A stretch of DNA of 64,000 bases from a virus. Below the pieces are notes generated by a model. It was not told the origin of the DNA and made no database searches. It saw nothing but the letters and a program-made list of their open reading frames with translations. The position numbers and the translations under genes were made by a program. Positions 25,512 to 35,300 of the stretch are shown in pieces (the stretch's first letter is position 1; every line of letters begins with the position of its first letter). The stretch lies in the IMG/VR virus record IMGVR_UViG_3300031707_000005, positions 1 to 64,000 of that record; one strand, given 5' to 3'.

Positions 25512-27014
25512 TCACCACTCCGCATCGTCAATCGAAGCCTTTTTCTTGCCAAAAGGAGGAGCCTTTTTACCACCAAACGGAGGAGCTTTCTTACCTCCAA
25601 AAGGTGGTTTCTTCTTTCCGTCCTTACCGGCAGGAGCTTTCTTTTTAAGGGCTTTCTTACCCTTCTTCTTGTCCTTGTCCTTGTCCTTCTTTTTCTTGGC
25701 TGCAGCCAAGATCGGAAGAAGGGTGCTCCGAACAGCCGGAACTTCATGAGCAAGGCGGACAAGAGTGCTAAGACTGACGCGAACTGAGCTCGTCTTAACG
25801 TGTTTAGCAGCTTCTCCAACATCTGAGAAGAGTGCGTCGAGACCCTTCACGAAGGACTCGATGTCGTCATTTGCAAGAGCTTTATCAAGCTCAGAAGCTT
25901 GACCACTAAGAGTCTTCATGAAAGCTTTGCCTTCATCGTCAGACATTGAGTCGAGTGCGTCCAGAACGCTCTCAAGACTCGCGCCACCAATATCAGCAAC
26001 ACGCGCGGAAGCGGTCTTCTTCTCAAGAACTTCTGATATATCTTTCAAACCATCAACAAAACCTTCAACATCTTTGGAATTGACGAGCTTCTTCGTCTTT
26101 TCCTTAAGATCTTTCAGATCAAGATGTCCTTCAACAAATGAGTTCATTTCTTTGTCAGATAAAGAACCCTGTTCTTGTTGTTGACCTTGTTGCTCCTGAG
26201 AGTTTTTACCCTCTTCCTGCTGTTCTTCCTGCTGCTGTGAGGTTTTACCCTCTTCCTGCTGCTGCTGCTGCTCTTCAGCAACACGCATTGATCGAACAGT
26301 TTTAACGATATCAAGCGCGGCGCGCGGATTTGAATGCCTTAGTTCACTGGCAATACGCAGGAAATCTTGAACATTGGTCATGACTGAGGCGCTCCTATTA
26401 GATCCGTCTCTAGGTAAAATAGTCTCGGCAAACTGATCATGCTTCCAACCTGCGACACGATTTAGAAGCATGTCGTATGTCTCAGCATCAATCTTAGATT
26501 GATATAGATTAGAGTCGGCAAGATGGATGGCTAAGTCTAGCGCGGCTCGGATGGGAGCATCAGGAGCACCGCCTTCCCAACCATTTTTCAACCAATCTTC
26601 ACCCATCAACTCTTTAGTGGCTGCCACGATAGAGTCGAAGTGGTCTTTCCCAAAATAACGCTTGTCGTACGACTTATACGGAGTATTTGTCGGACCGGAC
26701 GGATGTCCTTGTCCAAGTACTCCGTGATATGAAGCAATCTTTTGAGACATAGCCTTAATAGGTCCGGTTTCATAAGAAGTTGCTATACTGGAAGCAATCT
26801 CATTAATAATAATAGGTTTCATAGACATAGTCGCGAGAGACATATCAGAATCATCTGTCTTAGTATCCGTGTCGCCAGTATCGATCCTACGACGCCTATT
26901 ATCGTGTTTCGGTCCACGCTTATCGTCTGTCTTACGAGATGGGGGAGTCTTTTTATCAATCAGGCGTTCTACCTGACGTTCCTCTTTCTCTGATGGAGTC
27001 AAATCAGTCGGCAT
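25512..27014 (-). CDS. Structural protein with repetitive basic C-terminus
   Basis: A 500-residue protein from ATG 27014. N-terminal basic region (KTPPSRKTDDKRGPKHDNRR), then IASSIATSYETG and a folded part containing DFLRIASELRHSNPRAALDIV. A Gln/Glu repeat follows (EEQQQQQEEGKTSQQ), helical DLKDLKEKTKKLVNSKD, and a C-terminal SSVRVSLSTLVRLAHEVP module like that in 23031. The end is Lys-rich with three KKAPPFGG units. The mix of acidic repeat and basic tail suggests a scaffold or DNA-contacting core protein. Unproven. Confidence 0.6.
   Translation of the reverse strand: MPTDLTPSEKEERQVERLIDKKTPPSRKTDDKRGPKHDNRRRRIDTGDTDTKTDDSDMSLATMSMKPIIINEIASSIATSYETGPIKAMSQKIASYHGVLGQGHPSGPTNTPYKSYDKRYFGKDHFDSIVAATKELMGEDWLKNGWEGGAPDAPIRAALDLAIHLADSNLYQSKIDAETYDMLLNRVAGWKHDQFAETILPRDGSNRSASVMTNVQDFLRIASELRHSNPRAALDIVKTVRSMRVAEEQQQQQEEGKTSQQQEEQQEEGKNSQEQQGQQQEQGSLSDKEMNSFVEGHLDLKDLKEKTKKLVNSKDVEGFVDGLKDISEVLEKKTASARVADIGGASLESVLDALDSMSDDEGKAFMKTLSGQASELDKALANDDIESFVKGLDALFSDVGEAAKHVKTSSVRVSLSTLVRLAHEVPAVRSTLLPILAAAKKKKDKDKDKKKGKKALKKKAPAGKDGKKKPPFGGKKAPPFGGKKAPPFGKKKASIDDAEW
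25545..25620 (-). repeat. Repeats coding KKAPPFGG
   Basis: Three near-identical units (about 24 bases) encode a Lys-Lys-Ala-Pro-Pro-Phe-Gly-Gly motif at the end of gene 25512-27014. Confidence 0.75.
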
Positions 27015-27056
27015 AAATATTCGACATAACAAGACAATGAAAGTCTATTGCATGAT

Positions 27057-27062
27057 ATTATA
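27057..27062 (-). promoter_or_regulatory. Candidate -10 element TATAAT behind the portal gene
   Basis: TATAAT just past the portal stop codon, inside the palindrome GATATAATATC, 43 bases before the next gene's ATG. There is no good -35 match at 17 bases. It may drive the downstream head genes. Confidence 0.35.
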
Positions 27063-28883
27063 TCATGCCGAGTCTTCAGACTGTCCGAATCTATCACCCT
27101 TCTTCTTAATCATTTTGAGACCGGCATTTGTGACAATTTTCTCTAGTGCATCGGTTTCGTCAATAGCTTTATCTCCAGCCTTCTGGAGAACATTTTTTAA
27201 GAATTCATTGAATGTTGAGTCATTCGGGGTAAACATATCACGCTTTAGCTCTTCAAGAGTTTCGTCTGAATCTATATTCAGGAGTTCAAGAATAAACGAA
27301 ATCGGAAGTGATCCCTTTTGATAGAGATTAAACATGAAGTCTTGGAGCTCCGTATTATCTCGGAGGGCAAGACGAGTAAACTGAAGTTTCGGATAAAGGT
27401 ATACCTTATTTCCGAATTCATCGATTTCAAAGAATCCTTTTTTCTCTGCAACGGGTTCAAAAAGCTGCTCCTCAACAAATTGGGCAATACTCTCCCGGTA
27501 CAGAAGATACATCGTATTCATGACATCAAGATGAATTCGTTCACCAGAGTAAGTTGACTCTCCGGTCAACATTGACTCAGTGATACGAAGACCGATGAAC
27601 AAGAGCTTATTTGTAATCTCATATTCAGTTCCGAGATCAAGAAGACGATCTCGTGATCCAATTTCATCCCAATGAACTTCAAAGTTCGTAACAACAGTGA
27701 AATCAGGATCAATAATAGCTTGATCTATTTGATCACGCAAAGCATCAACGTCTGGTTCAGACATCTTATCTGCCCATATGATACGTTTCGGAGTCATCGC
27801 ACGAGACGCAATTGAAGTTTGGGCTTGACGAAGTTTATCTTGATATAAAAGAGTACGGAGACAACGTTCTAAAAGTGATATTCCACGCTCATCATATGAT
27901 GACTTCTTGTGGGAAAGATGGTGGCAAAATGATGAACAAAGAAAAGAATCATATGGACTTGAATTAAGAGGTATAGGTTGTCCAGACATCAAGTTTTCAC
28001 GGATTTGCTCCGGAATATCATCAGCAATACGTGCCGACTCTTCGTCGTGTTGTTCCGTAGCCTTCATAACGAGAAGTCTATCCTTCTCGGAAGGAATAAG
28101 TTCTATTTTCGCTTTATTTGTATACTGAAAAACCTCAAGCTTAACTTGTTCTGGAGGAAGAATTTGGAGTCTTTCCCACCCAGTATAATTCTCAGCCACG
28201 TACTCGCGGATGGTTTTATTCATCTCGCTTTCCGGTTTCATTGCGCGTTTACGCTCTGTTTTCGTTCTCGCACGACCAGCGTAATCAACTTCAACGACGT
28301 TTTCTTCAGCGGGTTCACCTTCTTTAGGAGGCTCAAGAAACATTTCGTCAGTTATACTAGAAGTAAGGTCATGGTCTTCACAGAAGATAAAAACGTTCCC
28401 GTGAAGCCAGTATTCATGGGTGGCATCATACAAAGTCTGAAATAAACGAACCCTCTTACACATTCTTTCATAAAAATGAAGAATTTGTTTGTTCCGGGTC
28501 TTGTCTTTTCCCTTCGGGAGAGAAAGACGAATTTTGCTCATCGGAACGTCTGTATGGAAATCAATAGCTGACCCAACTATAGGGTGTGTCGTGTACCAAA
28601 ATCTAAAAAGCTCACGTTTTTCACGTTCAGACTGAGGTAATTCAAGAAAGTCTGTGGAAAGCTGAGGACTATAAAATGCAGAGTCGGCATTCGCAATGGC
28701 ACTGGAACCAGAGTTCCCGAAACCACCGGCAAATGAAGCAACACGAATAGACTGAGAAGCTTCCTTCCTAGCCATCTTCTCGAGCTTTGACAATCTAGAC
28801 TTAGTAGCAACCTGTTCTTGTGCCTCAACGACAGGAAGACCTGGTCGCGGGGGTTGAACTCCTGTCCGTGGTTTCTTAGGCAT
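27063..28883 (-). CDS. Portal protein
   Basis: A 606-residue protein. The N-terminal tail (TKSRLSKLEKMARKEASQSI, IRVASFAGG) is followed by the conserved block FYSPQLSTDFLELPQS, ELFRFWYTTHPIVGSAIDFHTDVPMSKIRL, then a WLHGNVFIFCED stretch and a stem/clip region with SIASRAMTPKRIIWADKMSE. These are features of a phage portal family. It forms the dodecameric ring for DNA entry at one capsid vertex. It lies between the terminase gene and the head core genes in the usual order. Confidence 0.85.
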   Translation of the reverse strand: MPKKPRTGVQPPRPGLPVVEAQEQVATKSRLSKLEKMARKEASQSIRVASFAGGFGNSGSSAIANADSAFYSPQLSTDFLELPQSEREKRELFRFWYTTHPIVGSAIDFHTDVPMSKIRLSLPKGKDKTRNKQILHFYERMCKRVRLFQTLYDATHEYWLHGNVFIFCEDHDLTSSITDEMFLEPPKEGEPAEENVVEVDYAGRARTKTERKRAMKPESEMNKTIREYVAENYTGWERLQILPPEQVKLEVFQYTNKAKIELIPSEKDRLLVMKATEQHDEESARIADDIPEQIRENLMSGQPIPLNSSPYDSFLCSSFCHHLSHKKSSYDERGISLLERCLRTLLYQDKLRQAQTSIASRAMTPKRIIWADKMSEPDVDALRDQIDQAIIDPDFTVVTNFEVHWDEIGSRDRLLDLGTEYEITNKLLFIGLRITESMLTGESTYSGERIHLDVMNTMYLLYRESIAQFVEEQLFEPVAEKKGFFEIDEFGNKVYLYPKLQFTRLALRDNTELQDFMFNLYQKGSLPISFILELLNIDSDETLEELKRDMFTPNDSTFNEFLKNVLQKAGDKAIDETDALEKIVTNAGLKMIKKKGDRFGQSEDSA

Positions 28884-28912
28884 TGTATGTCAAATCGAAC
28901 GTAAAAAGTGTA

Positions 28913-29272
28913 TCACCGGAGCAGTTCCGGGTCTCGAATGGCTTCCTCGAGTTCGTTTCTCTTAGTCTGTAATGATTTCCCTACGGATTTAGTAACAGAC
29001 GAAGTCTTAGAACTAACATTTCTTATATCCTGTATTACTGCCTGAATGGCAAGACGCCGTGATACCATAGCAGCCCTCAAAGCAGGATTCTTATCACACA
29101 TTCGACGAAAGTGGTCAGCATCAACGAGGGCGGCTTCAAGAATCGGAGTAGCTTCAGACAACCGATTAGAAACCGACCCGAATAGCTTGAGAGCTTTTTC
29201 TAAGTCATCCTGACGATCGCGCAATTCAACAGCACTAAGTCCTCGCGATGGGTGATTTGACATATCTGCCAT
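28913..29272 (-). CDS. Hypothetical protein between portal and terminase
   Basis: A 119-residue mostly helical protein from ATG 29272 (four bases after the upstream TAA). It has two clear helices (ELRDRQDDLEKALKLFGSV and LRAAMVSRRLAIQAVIQDIR) and a Ser/Lys C-terminus ending AIRDPELLR. Position suggests a head-tail connector or packaging helper. No family recognised. Confidence 0.6.
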   Translation of the reverse strand: MADMSNHPSRGLSAVELRDRQDDLEKALKLFGSVSNRLSEATPILEAALVDADHFRRMCDKNPALRAAMVSRRLAIQAVIQDIRNVSSKTSSVTKSVGKSLQTKRNELEEAIRDPELLR

Positions 29273-29275
29273 GTT

Positions 29276-29563
29276 TTACCCTACTAGTCCGATAAACTTT
29301 GAAGCAATTCGAGCAGCAATCTTTCCAACCCCTCGAGACTTTACAAGATGGTCTAAGGCATCCTCAATAATCTTTACGGATCTCATATCACCATCCATGA
29401 GTGCCTGCCACGAGCCGCCTCGACGGTGAAAATCGTGATATAAACCTATGAAATCCTTATTCGACATTTCCTCATCGTCACCATATATATGATCCATAAT
29501 TTGTCGGGATATAGTATAGGCCGTCGTATCCTTAACACCGGCTTTGTTGTTAGAGTCATCCAT
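29276..29563 (-). CDS. Hypothetical protein between portal and terminase
   Basis: A 95-residue protein from ATG 29563, ending GKIAARIASKFIGLVG with the Arg-hydrophobic-Ala-Ser motif. It has short helices (DTTAYTISRQIMDHIYGDDEE) and no catalytic residues. The TAA overlaps the next start region. No function identified. Confidence 0.6.
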   Translation of the reverse strand: MDDSNNKAGVKDTTAYTISRQIMDHIYGDDEEMSNKDFIGLYHDFHRRGGSWQALMDGDMRSVKIIEDALDHLVKSRGVGKIAARIASKFIGLVG

Positions 29564-29586
29564 TATGCTGAAAGAAGACGAAAGGG

Positions 29587-31533
29587 CTATGGAAGTCTCC
29601 TAGCTTGCCGTGAAGCTGTTCGAAGAGATCCTCCATGTAAACGAGTACGCTGTCGATGATATTGGTGATATCCGACACTAGATTGTCTTGAGGAATGTTG
29701 CGTAGCAATTTGACGTCCATTTGAGTCAAGAACTCCAGGATTTTCACGAACATGTTCCATAACAAGCATGATGGAACGGGCAAGTGAGTCAGACATATCG
29801 TCATGTTTCCCGGCTATTTTCGGGGACTCAACGGAAATCATGTTTTTTCCACTAGACGACGACTGAAGTTCAAGAAGTTCAGATATTAAAGGAGAATGTC
29901 GTACACTTCCACTTTCAGCCAAAGCCTGCTCTGGAATAGGCCAGTCATAAAGGGCGAGCTGACGGTTGAACATCGCCATCCTGAAAGTTTGCCACATTTG
30001 AGATGTTTCTGACGGAAAGAAATTTCGCATTTCAAATTGAGTCAAATTTTTCTTATGCAGAACTTGCTCAAAAACTGGACCTGCCCACTGATCGAAAACA
30101 CCGCGATACATATAAAAACGTTTCGATAGGGCAAAAAACCAGTTAGCTATCTCATCAAGATCAAGACGAGATTGATCCTGGAGTGTCATAGCATACGGAA
30201 CCATCGGAGCTTCGAGATGCGGATTAGCGTCTTTCCAATTCCTTTTCGGATACCAAACTTCATGATAAGCAAGTTCGATTTTCCCACCAGATATATGGGT
30301 GAGAGATATAGCCGTTCCATCGTTTGAAAGACCGAAATCAACACCGGCCCAGTGGGCTTCACGTGGGAATCCACGAGTAGCAGGACGCAAAGACGGGACT
30401 ATACAATCCTGCAAATCTTTCCAATTCTCGATGAAACCACGAACGCGATCAGAAAACTCAGCCCCATACTCAGTCATGAATGACTTCGGGTCTTTAGCGT
30501 ATTCGACCTTATAATCTTCTTGAGAAAGAGTCGGATTCACTTCCCAAGTCGGAGCTTGGATAATTAAAGTGTTTGAAGCTTCAACGCCACCAGACATGGC
30601 TTGTTGGTAAAGACGGTAAAAGAATCCCTCTTTAGCGTCCGGTGACGATATGAGAATCATGCGACCGTCTGTTGGACCGATCGGTTTATGTTTATCTTTT
30701 GAATCTTTCGGAGTAAACTGCTTTAATGATGGAGCAAGACCACGATATACCTGTTCAGCGCTACTCTTACCATCATCGATAAAAAATGCGATCTCGTCCA
30801 AAATAGCACAAATAACGCCACGACCACGAAGACCTTTTGCGATCGAACTTTTAAAAGTAGCAGTTATCGTTGCTTTCCCATCCGGTCCGAAACGTTTTCT
30901 ATCACTATCTGTTCTAAACTTCACATATGTTTGGGTGTCATGGGCAACGTTATTTTTAAAGTAATCAACTGCTTGAATATGAGATTGAATGTCACCGTAA
31001 ACGATGGATGCTTGCTCTTTATCATTAGCAATATCCAACACACGCATTTCAGAACCAGGAGGAAGGCCGTAATAAGCCTGCGGGGAACCGCGTTTCAGAA
31101 GTTTGTATAGCTCATACGCAGCAAAAATAGCCGCCATGGAGCTTTTACCAGAACGACGACCGAGAATTAAAATAAGTTCTCGACGAACTTTATCATCCTG
31201 TTCTTTAATATTGCATCGTCCCTGGTCATATAAATACTTAAGATATTCTACTTCAGTAAATTCATATTTTACACGATTGTTTAAATAATCCTTAACTAGA
31301 ATGGTTTTATTTACATCATCGAGCGGTAGGTTATAATACAGTTTAACAATAAATTTTTGAGCTGGGAAGAGACCATACGGAAAAAGTTTAAATTTTTCAA
31401 TAAATTCTAAAATTGAAAGAAAATCTTCATCACCGTTGCCTTCATCGCCATATTTATCACGACGTTTCTTTCCGATAAAGTCGGAAACCTCTCCAGTGAG
31501 TTGGCTTTGAAACTTTGGTTCTTTAGTAGGCAT
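29587..31533 (-). CDS. terL: Terminase large subunit (ATPase-nuclease packaging motor)
   Basis: A 648-residue protein from ATG 31533. Walker A GRRSGKSS is at 125-132 and Walker B VICAILDE is at 240-247. A nuclease-domain metal-binding segment, HWAGVDFGLSNDGTAISL, lies near 395. This is the packaging ATPase that translocates DNA into the capsid and cleaves concatemers. It lies directly upstream of the portal side genes, as in most phages. The C-terminal ~40 residues are Arg/Ser/Gln-rich (LRTASRQARRLP). Confidence 0.92.
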   Translation of the reverse strand: MPTKEPKFQSQLTGEVSDFIGKKRRDKYGDEGNGDEDFLSILEFIEKFKLFPYGLFPAQKFIVKLYYNLPLDDVNKTILVKDYLNNRVKYEFTEVEYLKYLYDQGRCNIKEQDDKVRRELILILGRRSGKSSMAAIFAAYELYKLLKRGSPQAYYGLPPGSEMRVLDIANDKEQASIVYGDIQSHIQAVDYFKNNVAHDTQTYVKFRTDSDRKRFGPDGKATITATFKSSIAKGLRGRGVICAILDEIAFFIDDGKSSAEQVYRGLAPSLKQFTPKDSKDKHKPIGPTDGRMILISSPDAKEGFFYRLYQQAMSGGVEASNTLIIQAPTWEVNPTLSQEDYKVEYAKDPKSFMTEYGAEFSDRVRGFIENWKDLQDCIVPSLRPATRGFPREAHWAGVDFGLSNDGTAISLTHISGGKIELAYHEVWYPKRNWKDANPHLEAPMVPYAMTLQDQSRLDLDEIANWFFALSKRFYMYRGVFDQWAGPVFEQVLHKKNLTQFEMRNFFPSETSQMWQTFRMAMFNRQLALYDWPIPEQALAESGSVRHSPLISELLELQSSSSGKNMISVESPKIAGKHDDMSDSLARSIMLVMEHVRENPGVLDSNGRQIATQHSSRQSSVGYHQYHRQRTRLHGGSLRTASRQARRLP

Positions 31534-31536
31534 TAA

Positions 31537-32133
31537 TCAACCGGCCACTTCAAGTAGTTTCTTCTCCCAATCCTGCATATCAGCTTCCATCTGCTTGAAG
31601 ACTACGTCGATGGTAGACTCAGGAAGGTCAGCTTTTGACATCGAGTCATAGACAAATTCCATCCACAAATGAAGAACTTGTTTAAACCTCGGGCTCTGGA
31701 GATCGAGTCTCTCTGCCCTAGTATTTTCTTGCCGTTTTTGTAGAACATCAGCAAGTTGCCGAAGAGAAGCTATACGTGAGATAGTATAATTAGCGGTATT
31801 TTTACCTTCTTCAGTTGCTTTCCGACGCTCATATTTAAGGTGAGATAACTCCTCAGCTATTTCATTTAAAACAGCATCAACAACATCAGAAACAGGAGCT
31901 TTCTCAGCAATAACCCGAACGAGTTTCTGAGAACTGACAAAATTTTCCCTTTTGCGAATTTCGCGTTCAATAAACCTGGGGTCTATAAGTTCAGTGGTGG
32001 GAAGATCCCCGCCCTGACCTACAACAAAATCAACACCAACTTCTTTGGTGTCAACTTTTTCACCACCAGGGAATGAGAGTAACTTCCCATTACTCCCATT
32101 CTTATCGCCATCTTTATCATCGGTGTCGCTCAT
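31537..32133 (-). CDS. Probable terminase small subunit or packaging accessory protein
   Basis: A 198-residue protein immediately upstream of the large terminase (three-base gap). It has a charged N-terminus, DPRFIEREIRKRENFVSSQKL, then helical TANYTISRIASLRQLADVLQKRQENTR and an acidic C-terminus. The helical, DNA-facing character and position fit a small-subunit role. It has no recognisable helix-turn-helix, so the call rests on location. Confidence 0.5.
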   Translation of the reverse strand: MSDTDDKDGDKNGSNGKLLSFPGGEKVDTKEVGVDFVVGQGGDLPTTELIDPRFIEREIRKRENFVSSQKLVRVIAEKAPVSDVVDAVLNEIAEELSHLKYERRKATEEGKNTANYTISRIASLRQLADVLQKRQENTRAERLDLQSPRFKQVLHLWMEFVYDSMSKADLPESTIDVVFKQMEADMQDWEKKLLEVAG

Positions 32134-32155
32134 GCTTCACCGACTATACAAGTTG

Positions 32156-34132
32156 TTAATCGTCGAGGCTACCGCTAGGGATAAAAACATCAATCCCCCT
32201 TGACCTCGAGCCATTTAAATCTACAGAAAGCTCGCTCGAAAGTTCATATTTTTCAACAGGATTCTCAACAGGACCGGGCTGAATGACAGGAAGGCTCCTA
32301 GCCGCAGCAATATGTTCACGAACCTGGGTCGGGACCTGTCGAATCAGATTCTTAGCATATTTAGAACACCAACCGGGTGCAGTTTGAAGGGTGCATCCAG
32401 TGCATCCTCTGGAAGCAAGAACGCTCGAGGCACCCTGCTTCCGGAAGTGTTTAGCACCTTCAACGCACCCTTTACCATAATCCAAGTATGCGGTCGGGTC
32501 AATAAAATAATGACCCTGAACACCGTCATCAACGGATGCCCTACGACCAACTTCCGGAACCTGACGAAGGTCTTCAACTGAATAACGCTTAAGAAGTGCG
32601 CTTTGAAGAGCTCTACCGGAAAGACCGGTATTCATCAAATGAGAGAGAGTTCGACGAACCTCATCAGAGTCCATCTTGGTAGTGACACTAGAGTCACTTC
32701 GACCAGGATCACCGTAGTGAGCCGAAACGTTAATACCACTATATTCCGAAGGACCACTATTCGAAGGAGGCGAATAAAGATTAGCCTGAGAAGTGAGTTT
32801 AGCCCACGCAGCATTGTCGTTAACGGCACCAAGAGCCACGCTGACTTGACTGGACGCGATACGACCTTGAGAAACGGCACGTTCCATAGCGGAAATGAAA
32901 GCGGCTTTGCCAATATCCGGTTTTGAAGCCGTCAAAACAGAACGCTTGCAAATTTCAGCACAAGCCCCGTCTGATGCATGGTTACAAATAGAACAAGATG
33001 ACGATCTGCGAATGACGAAGTCAGGAGAGAGAGAACGCACATTCATTGTAGAAAGAGCGTTCCGACATCCACCGAGAGCATCCATATCAAGATATGTATG
33101 GCCAAGAATTCCAAATTCTCCGGCAAGAGAACGGACCTCGGGATCTATTGAAGCTACGAGAAAAGAACGATCATCCGCACCATTCATCATTCGACGGGCA
33201 TACTTAAACCAAACAGATGATGGCGTTTTTTCAAGTTTCGGAGCAGAGGCTGCCCTATCAAGGAAACTGGCAACATCTTGATTGGTAACCTGCGGCTTTA
33301 CCGGAGTGCGTTGTGTGTGAACAGTCTTAATTCCACCGTCGCGATGGGCAACCGGAGACTTCAAGAAGGCAGAACGAAGAATTTCTTTATATTCACGACC
33401 AGATGCCGATAAAATATCCGGACCAACTTTCGGAAGGGTTATCGGACGCTTTTCAGAGGCAAGTCGCGAAGCATAATGAGAAGCAAGATTTGCACCCCAA
33501 GGAACCTCATCTACAACGCGTTTGTTACCAAACGTGGCACACATGCCAGTTTCATGACAATTACACCCGTTTTTACCACCACATCCACCGATTACAAATA
33601 CAGCATTCTTTCCGAAGGTTGTCGCATATTTGCGTTCTTTCGGGTCACGGTGAGCATTTGGAAAATGGCTAGCATCAATATAAACATTCCCGAGAACACC
33701 ACGTTCATCCATGACTGAACGAATAGCATCAGCAGCTAATCTAATATCTCCAGGAGCGAATTCGAGACGAACTCGCTTCTCGATCTCAGCAGGAGGAAGA
33801 CCCGCCATAACTAGTCTAGCAACTCGGTTACGAATCGGGGAAGTTTGATCAGACTCAGAAGTCTGCATATACTCATTTGAAAGTGGATTTCGGTTCACAA
33901 TTGTATGTGGACGAAGCGGAATAAGTTGAGGAACATCTTCTTTCGAATCGGCAAGGAGAGCTTTTTGAAGCTCAGGGATAATATCTAAGTTTTGTTTAGG
34001 TAGGGCCTCAGCTGCCCTATAATCAATTTCATCGATTGCGAGCCACGACAAGTCAGATATACCTTGATTATGCATCAAGGAGGATATATCCCCTAAGCCA
34101 TGTTCGGAATAAATGTCTTTCTTATCAGCCAT
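32156..34132 (-). CDS. Three-repeat Cys-domain protein of the packaging cluster
   Basis: A 658-residue protein from ATG 34132 (GAGG seven bases before). Three tandem copies of a ~120-residue module occur at roughly 105-210, 310-415 and 480-590. Each has a helical lead, a GHTYLD or GNVYID type strand, and a Cys pattern near its end (CGGKNGCNCHETGMC, CSICNHASDGAC, CTGCTLQTAPGWC). The Cys-rich end suggests a metal site, with each copy holding four or so Cys. There is no known catalytic motif. The role is likely structural or packaging-linked, inferred from its place beside terminase. Confidence 0.65.
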   Translation of the reverse strand: MADKKDIYSEHGLGDISSLMHNQGISDLSWLAIDEIDYRAAEALPKQNLDIIPELQKALLADSKEDVPQLIPLRPHTIVNRNPLSNEYMQTSESDQTSPIRNRVARLVMAGLPPAEIEKRVRLEFAPGDIRLAADAIRSVMDERGVLGNVYIDASHFPNAHRDPKERKYATTFGKNAVFVIGGCGGKNGCNCHETGMCATFGNKRVVDEVPWGANLASHYASRLASEKRPITLPKVGPDILSASGREYKEILRSAFLKSPVAHRDGGIKTVHTQRTPVKPQVTNQDVASFLDRAASAPKLEKTPSSVWFKYARRMMNGADDRSFLVASIDPEVRSLAGEFGILGHTYLDMDALGGCRNALSTMNVRSLSPDFVIRRSSSCSICNHASDGACAEICKRSVLTASKPDIGKAAFISAMERAVSQGRIASSQVSVALGAVNDNAAWAKLTSQANLYSPPSNSGPSEYSGINVSAHYGDPGRSDSSVTTKMDSDEVRRTLSHLMNTGLSGRALQSALLKRYSVEDLRQVPEVGRRASVDDGVQGHYFIDPTAYLDYGKGCVEGAKHFRKQGASSVLASRGCTGCTLQTAPGWCSKYAKNLIRQVPTQVREHIAAARSLPVIQPGPVENPVEKYELSSELSVDLNGSRSRGIDVFIPSGSLDD

Positions 34133-34196
34133 TACGAGCCTCAAACTTATCAGGACACATAGTCATATTGAAAACACGGCTATCAAAGTCGCAAAC

Positions 34197-35300
34197 CTAT
34201 ATGGTCTCGAGCCTCTCCAAGTCCGCGATAATATTCGAGATATTTGCAGCACAGCGTCTGAACTGTGACGATACCTCGGGTTGAAGGATTGAATCAATCT
34301 CCAACTGAATAAGCTTCTCACGGATTGCGGATAAAGAAAACTTCCCATCCGACGCTGTCTTAGCAATCGGAAACTCGTCAAGTACATCCTTCACGAAAAC
34401 TGAATGACGAAGCTTAAGGCACCTGATGATATCAGATGCCAAAAACTGCGGCTGATTCTGACCGGACAAAAACGACATAATATGTCGACGCGTCAGGTCT
34501 TTCTTCCCAAACTTCTTTACGAAGTCTTGAGTCAACCCGGTAACAAGCTCAATATTGGTTGCCTGACGATGATTCATGGTTCCTGTCTCCGACGCAATAA
34601 TGCGACCTCCATTTTGAAGATCGCTCCTGTCGTAATCAACATTCTCAGAAAAATCCTCTGACGGAAAGCCCTGAGGACCCGATATATCTTCAGTCTCGTG
34701 TCCGGACCAAAAATTCCCGAGGGAATTCAGGAAGTTATCCATCGTAACTTCGTTCTTCTGAACTCCGGGAAGTGAATCTTCTTCAGTGGAATATGAACCG
34801 GAGTCCTCATCTGCCCATTCGTCGCCAGAAAAACCCATCTTCATATGATCGTAGTAGTCAGCTCGAGCTGATGGATTGTTCCCGTCATTCGGAAGCTCAG
34901 CTGTCTCAGCTACGGAAGGGGTTACAGGTTCCTTAACATCCATCTTTGGATGTTGATGGGTCGTATTAGTGTCTTGGTCACCTGGAAGCATTCCAGTAGC
35001 ATCACGAAGACGATCAGAGAGCTCCCTAGTATACGCTTCGATAGTAATAACTCGACCGTCTTGCGTAGTTATTCGACGATCTGCCGCGAACGTCTGCGGA
35101 TAACTTAATAGTCGATCAGGACCGAATGGGTCCGTACCATGCGTTCCAGGCAAAGCGTCGCCATGCGGCGAGGTTTCCGATCTCGGATCCTCGTCGTCTT
35201 CCCCACGTGAGGTAACACCGTTATCCGAGTCATAAGTCCCTATGCCAAACTCATTAACTGCTTTACCTAAGGCATTCTCTGTAGGGAGAGACGCAGGCAT
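34197..35300 (-). CDS. Structural protein, hydrophilic
   Basis: A 367-residue protein whose start overlaps the stop of the next gene (TGAATG). The N-terminal ~200 residues are Asp/Ser/Pro-rich and probably disordered. The C-terminal half is helical, with LVTGLTQDFVKKFGKKDLTRRH and SAIREKLIQLEIDSILQPEV. It forms a pair with 35301-36668, which has similar composition. Likely internal virion protein. No family recognised. Confidence 0.6.
   Translation of the reverse strand: MPASLPTENALGKAVNEFGIGTYDSDNGVTSRGEDDEDPRSETSPHGDALPGTHGTDPFGPDRLLSYPQTFAADRRITTQDGRVITIEAYTRELSDRLRDATGMLPGDQDTNTTHQHPKMDVKEPVTPSVAETAELPNDGNNPSARADYYDHMKMGFSGDEWADEDSGSYSTEEDSLPGVQKNEVTMDNFLNSLGNFWSGHETEDISGPQGFPSEDFSENVDYDRSDLQNGGRIIASETGTMNHRQATNIELVTGLTQDFVKKFGKKDLTRRHIMSFLSGQNQPQFLASDIIRCLKLRHSVFVKDVLDEFPIAKTASDGKFSLSAIREKLIQLEIDSILQPEVSSQFRRCAANISNIIADLERLETI

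Noticed and set aside
29556-29804. Alternative minus-strand frame overlapping the 3' end of terminase
   Set aside because: The terminase frame is continuous with the family through the nuclease domain and ends with the Arg-rich motif. The other frame has no clear start or neighbour support, although its C-terminal 40 residues look protein-like.
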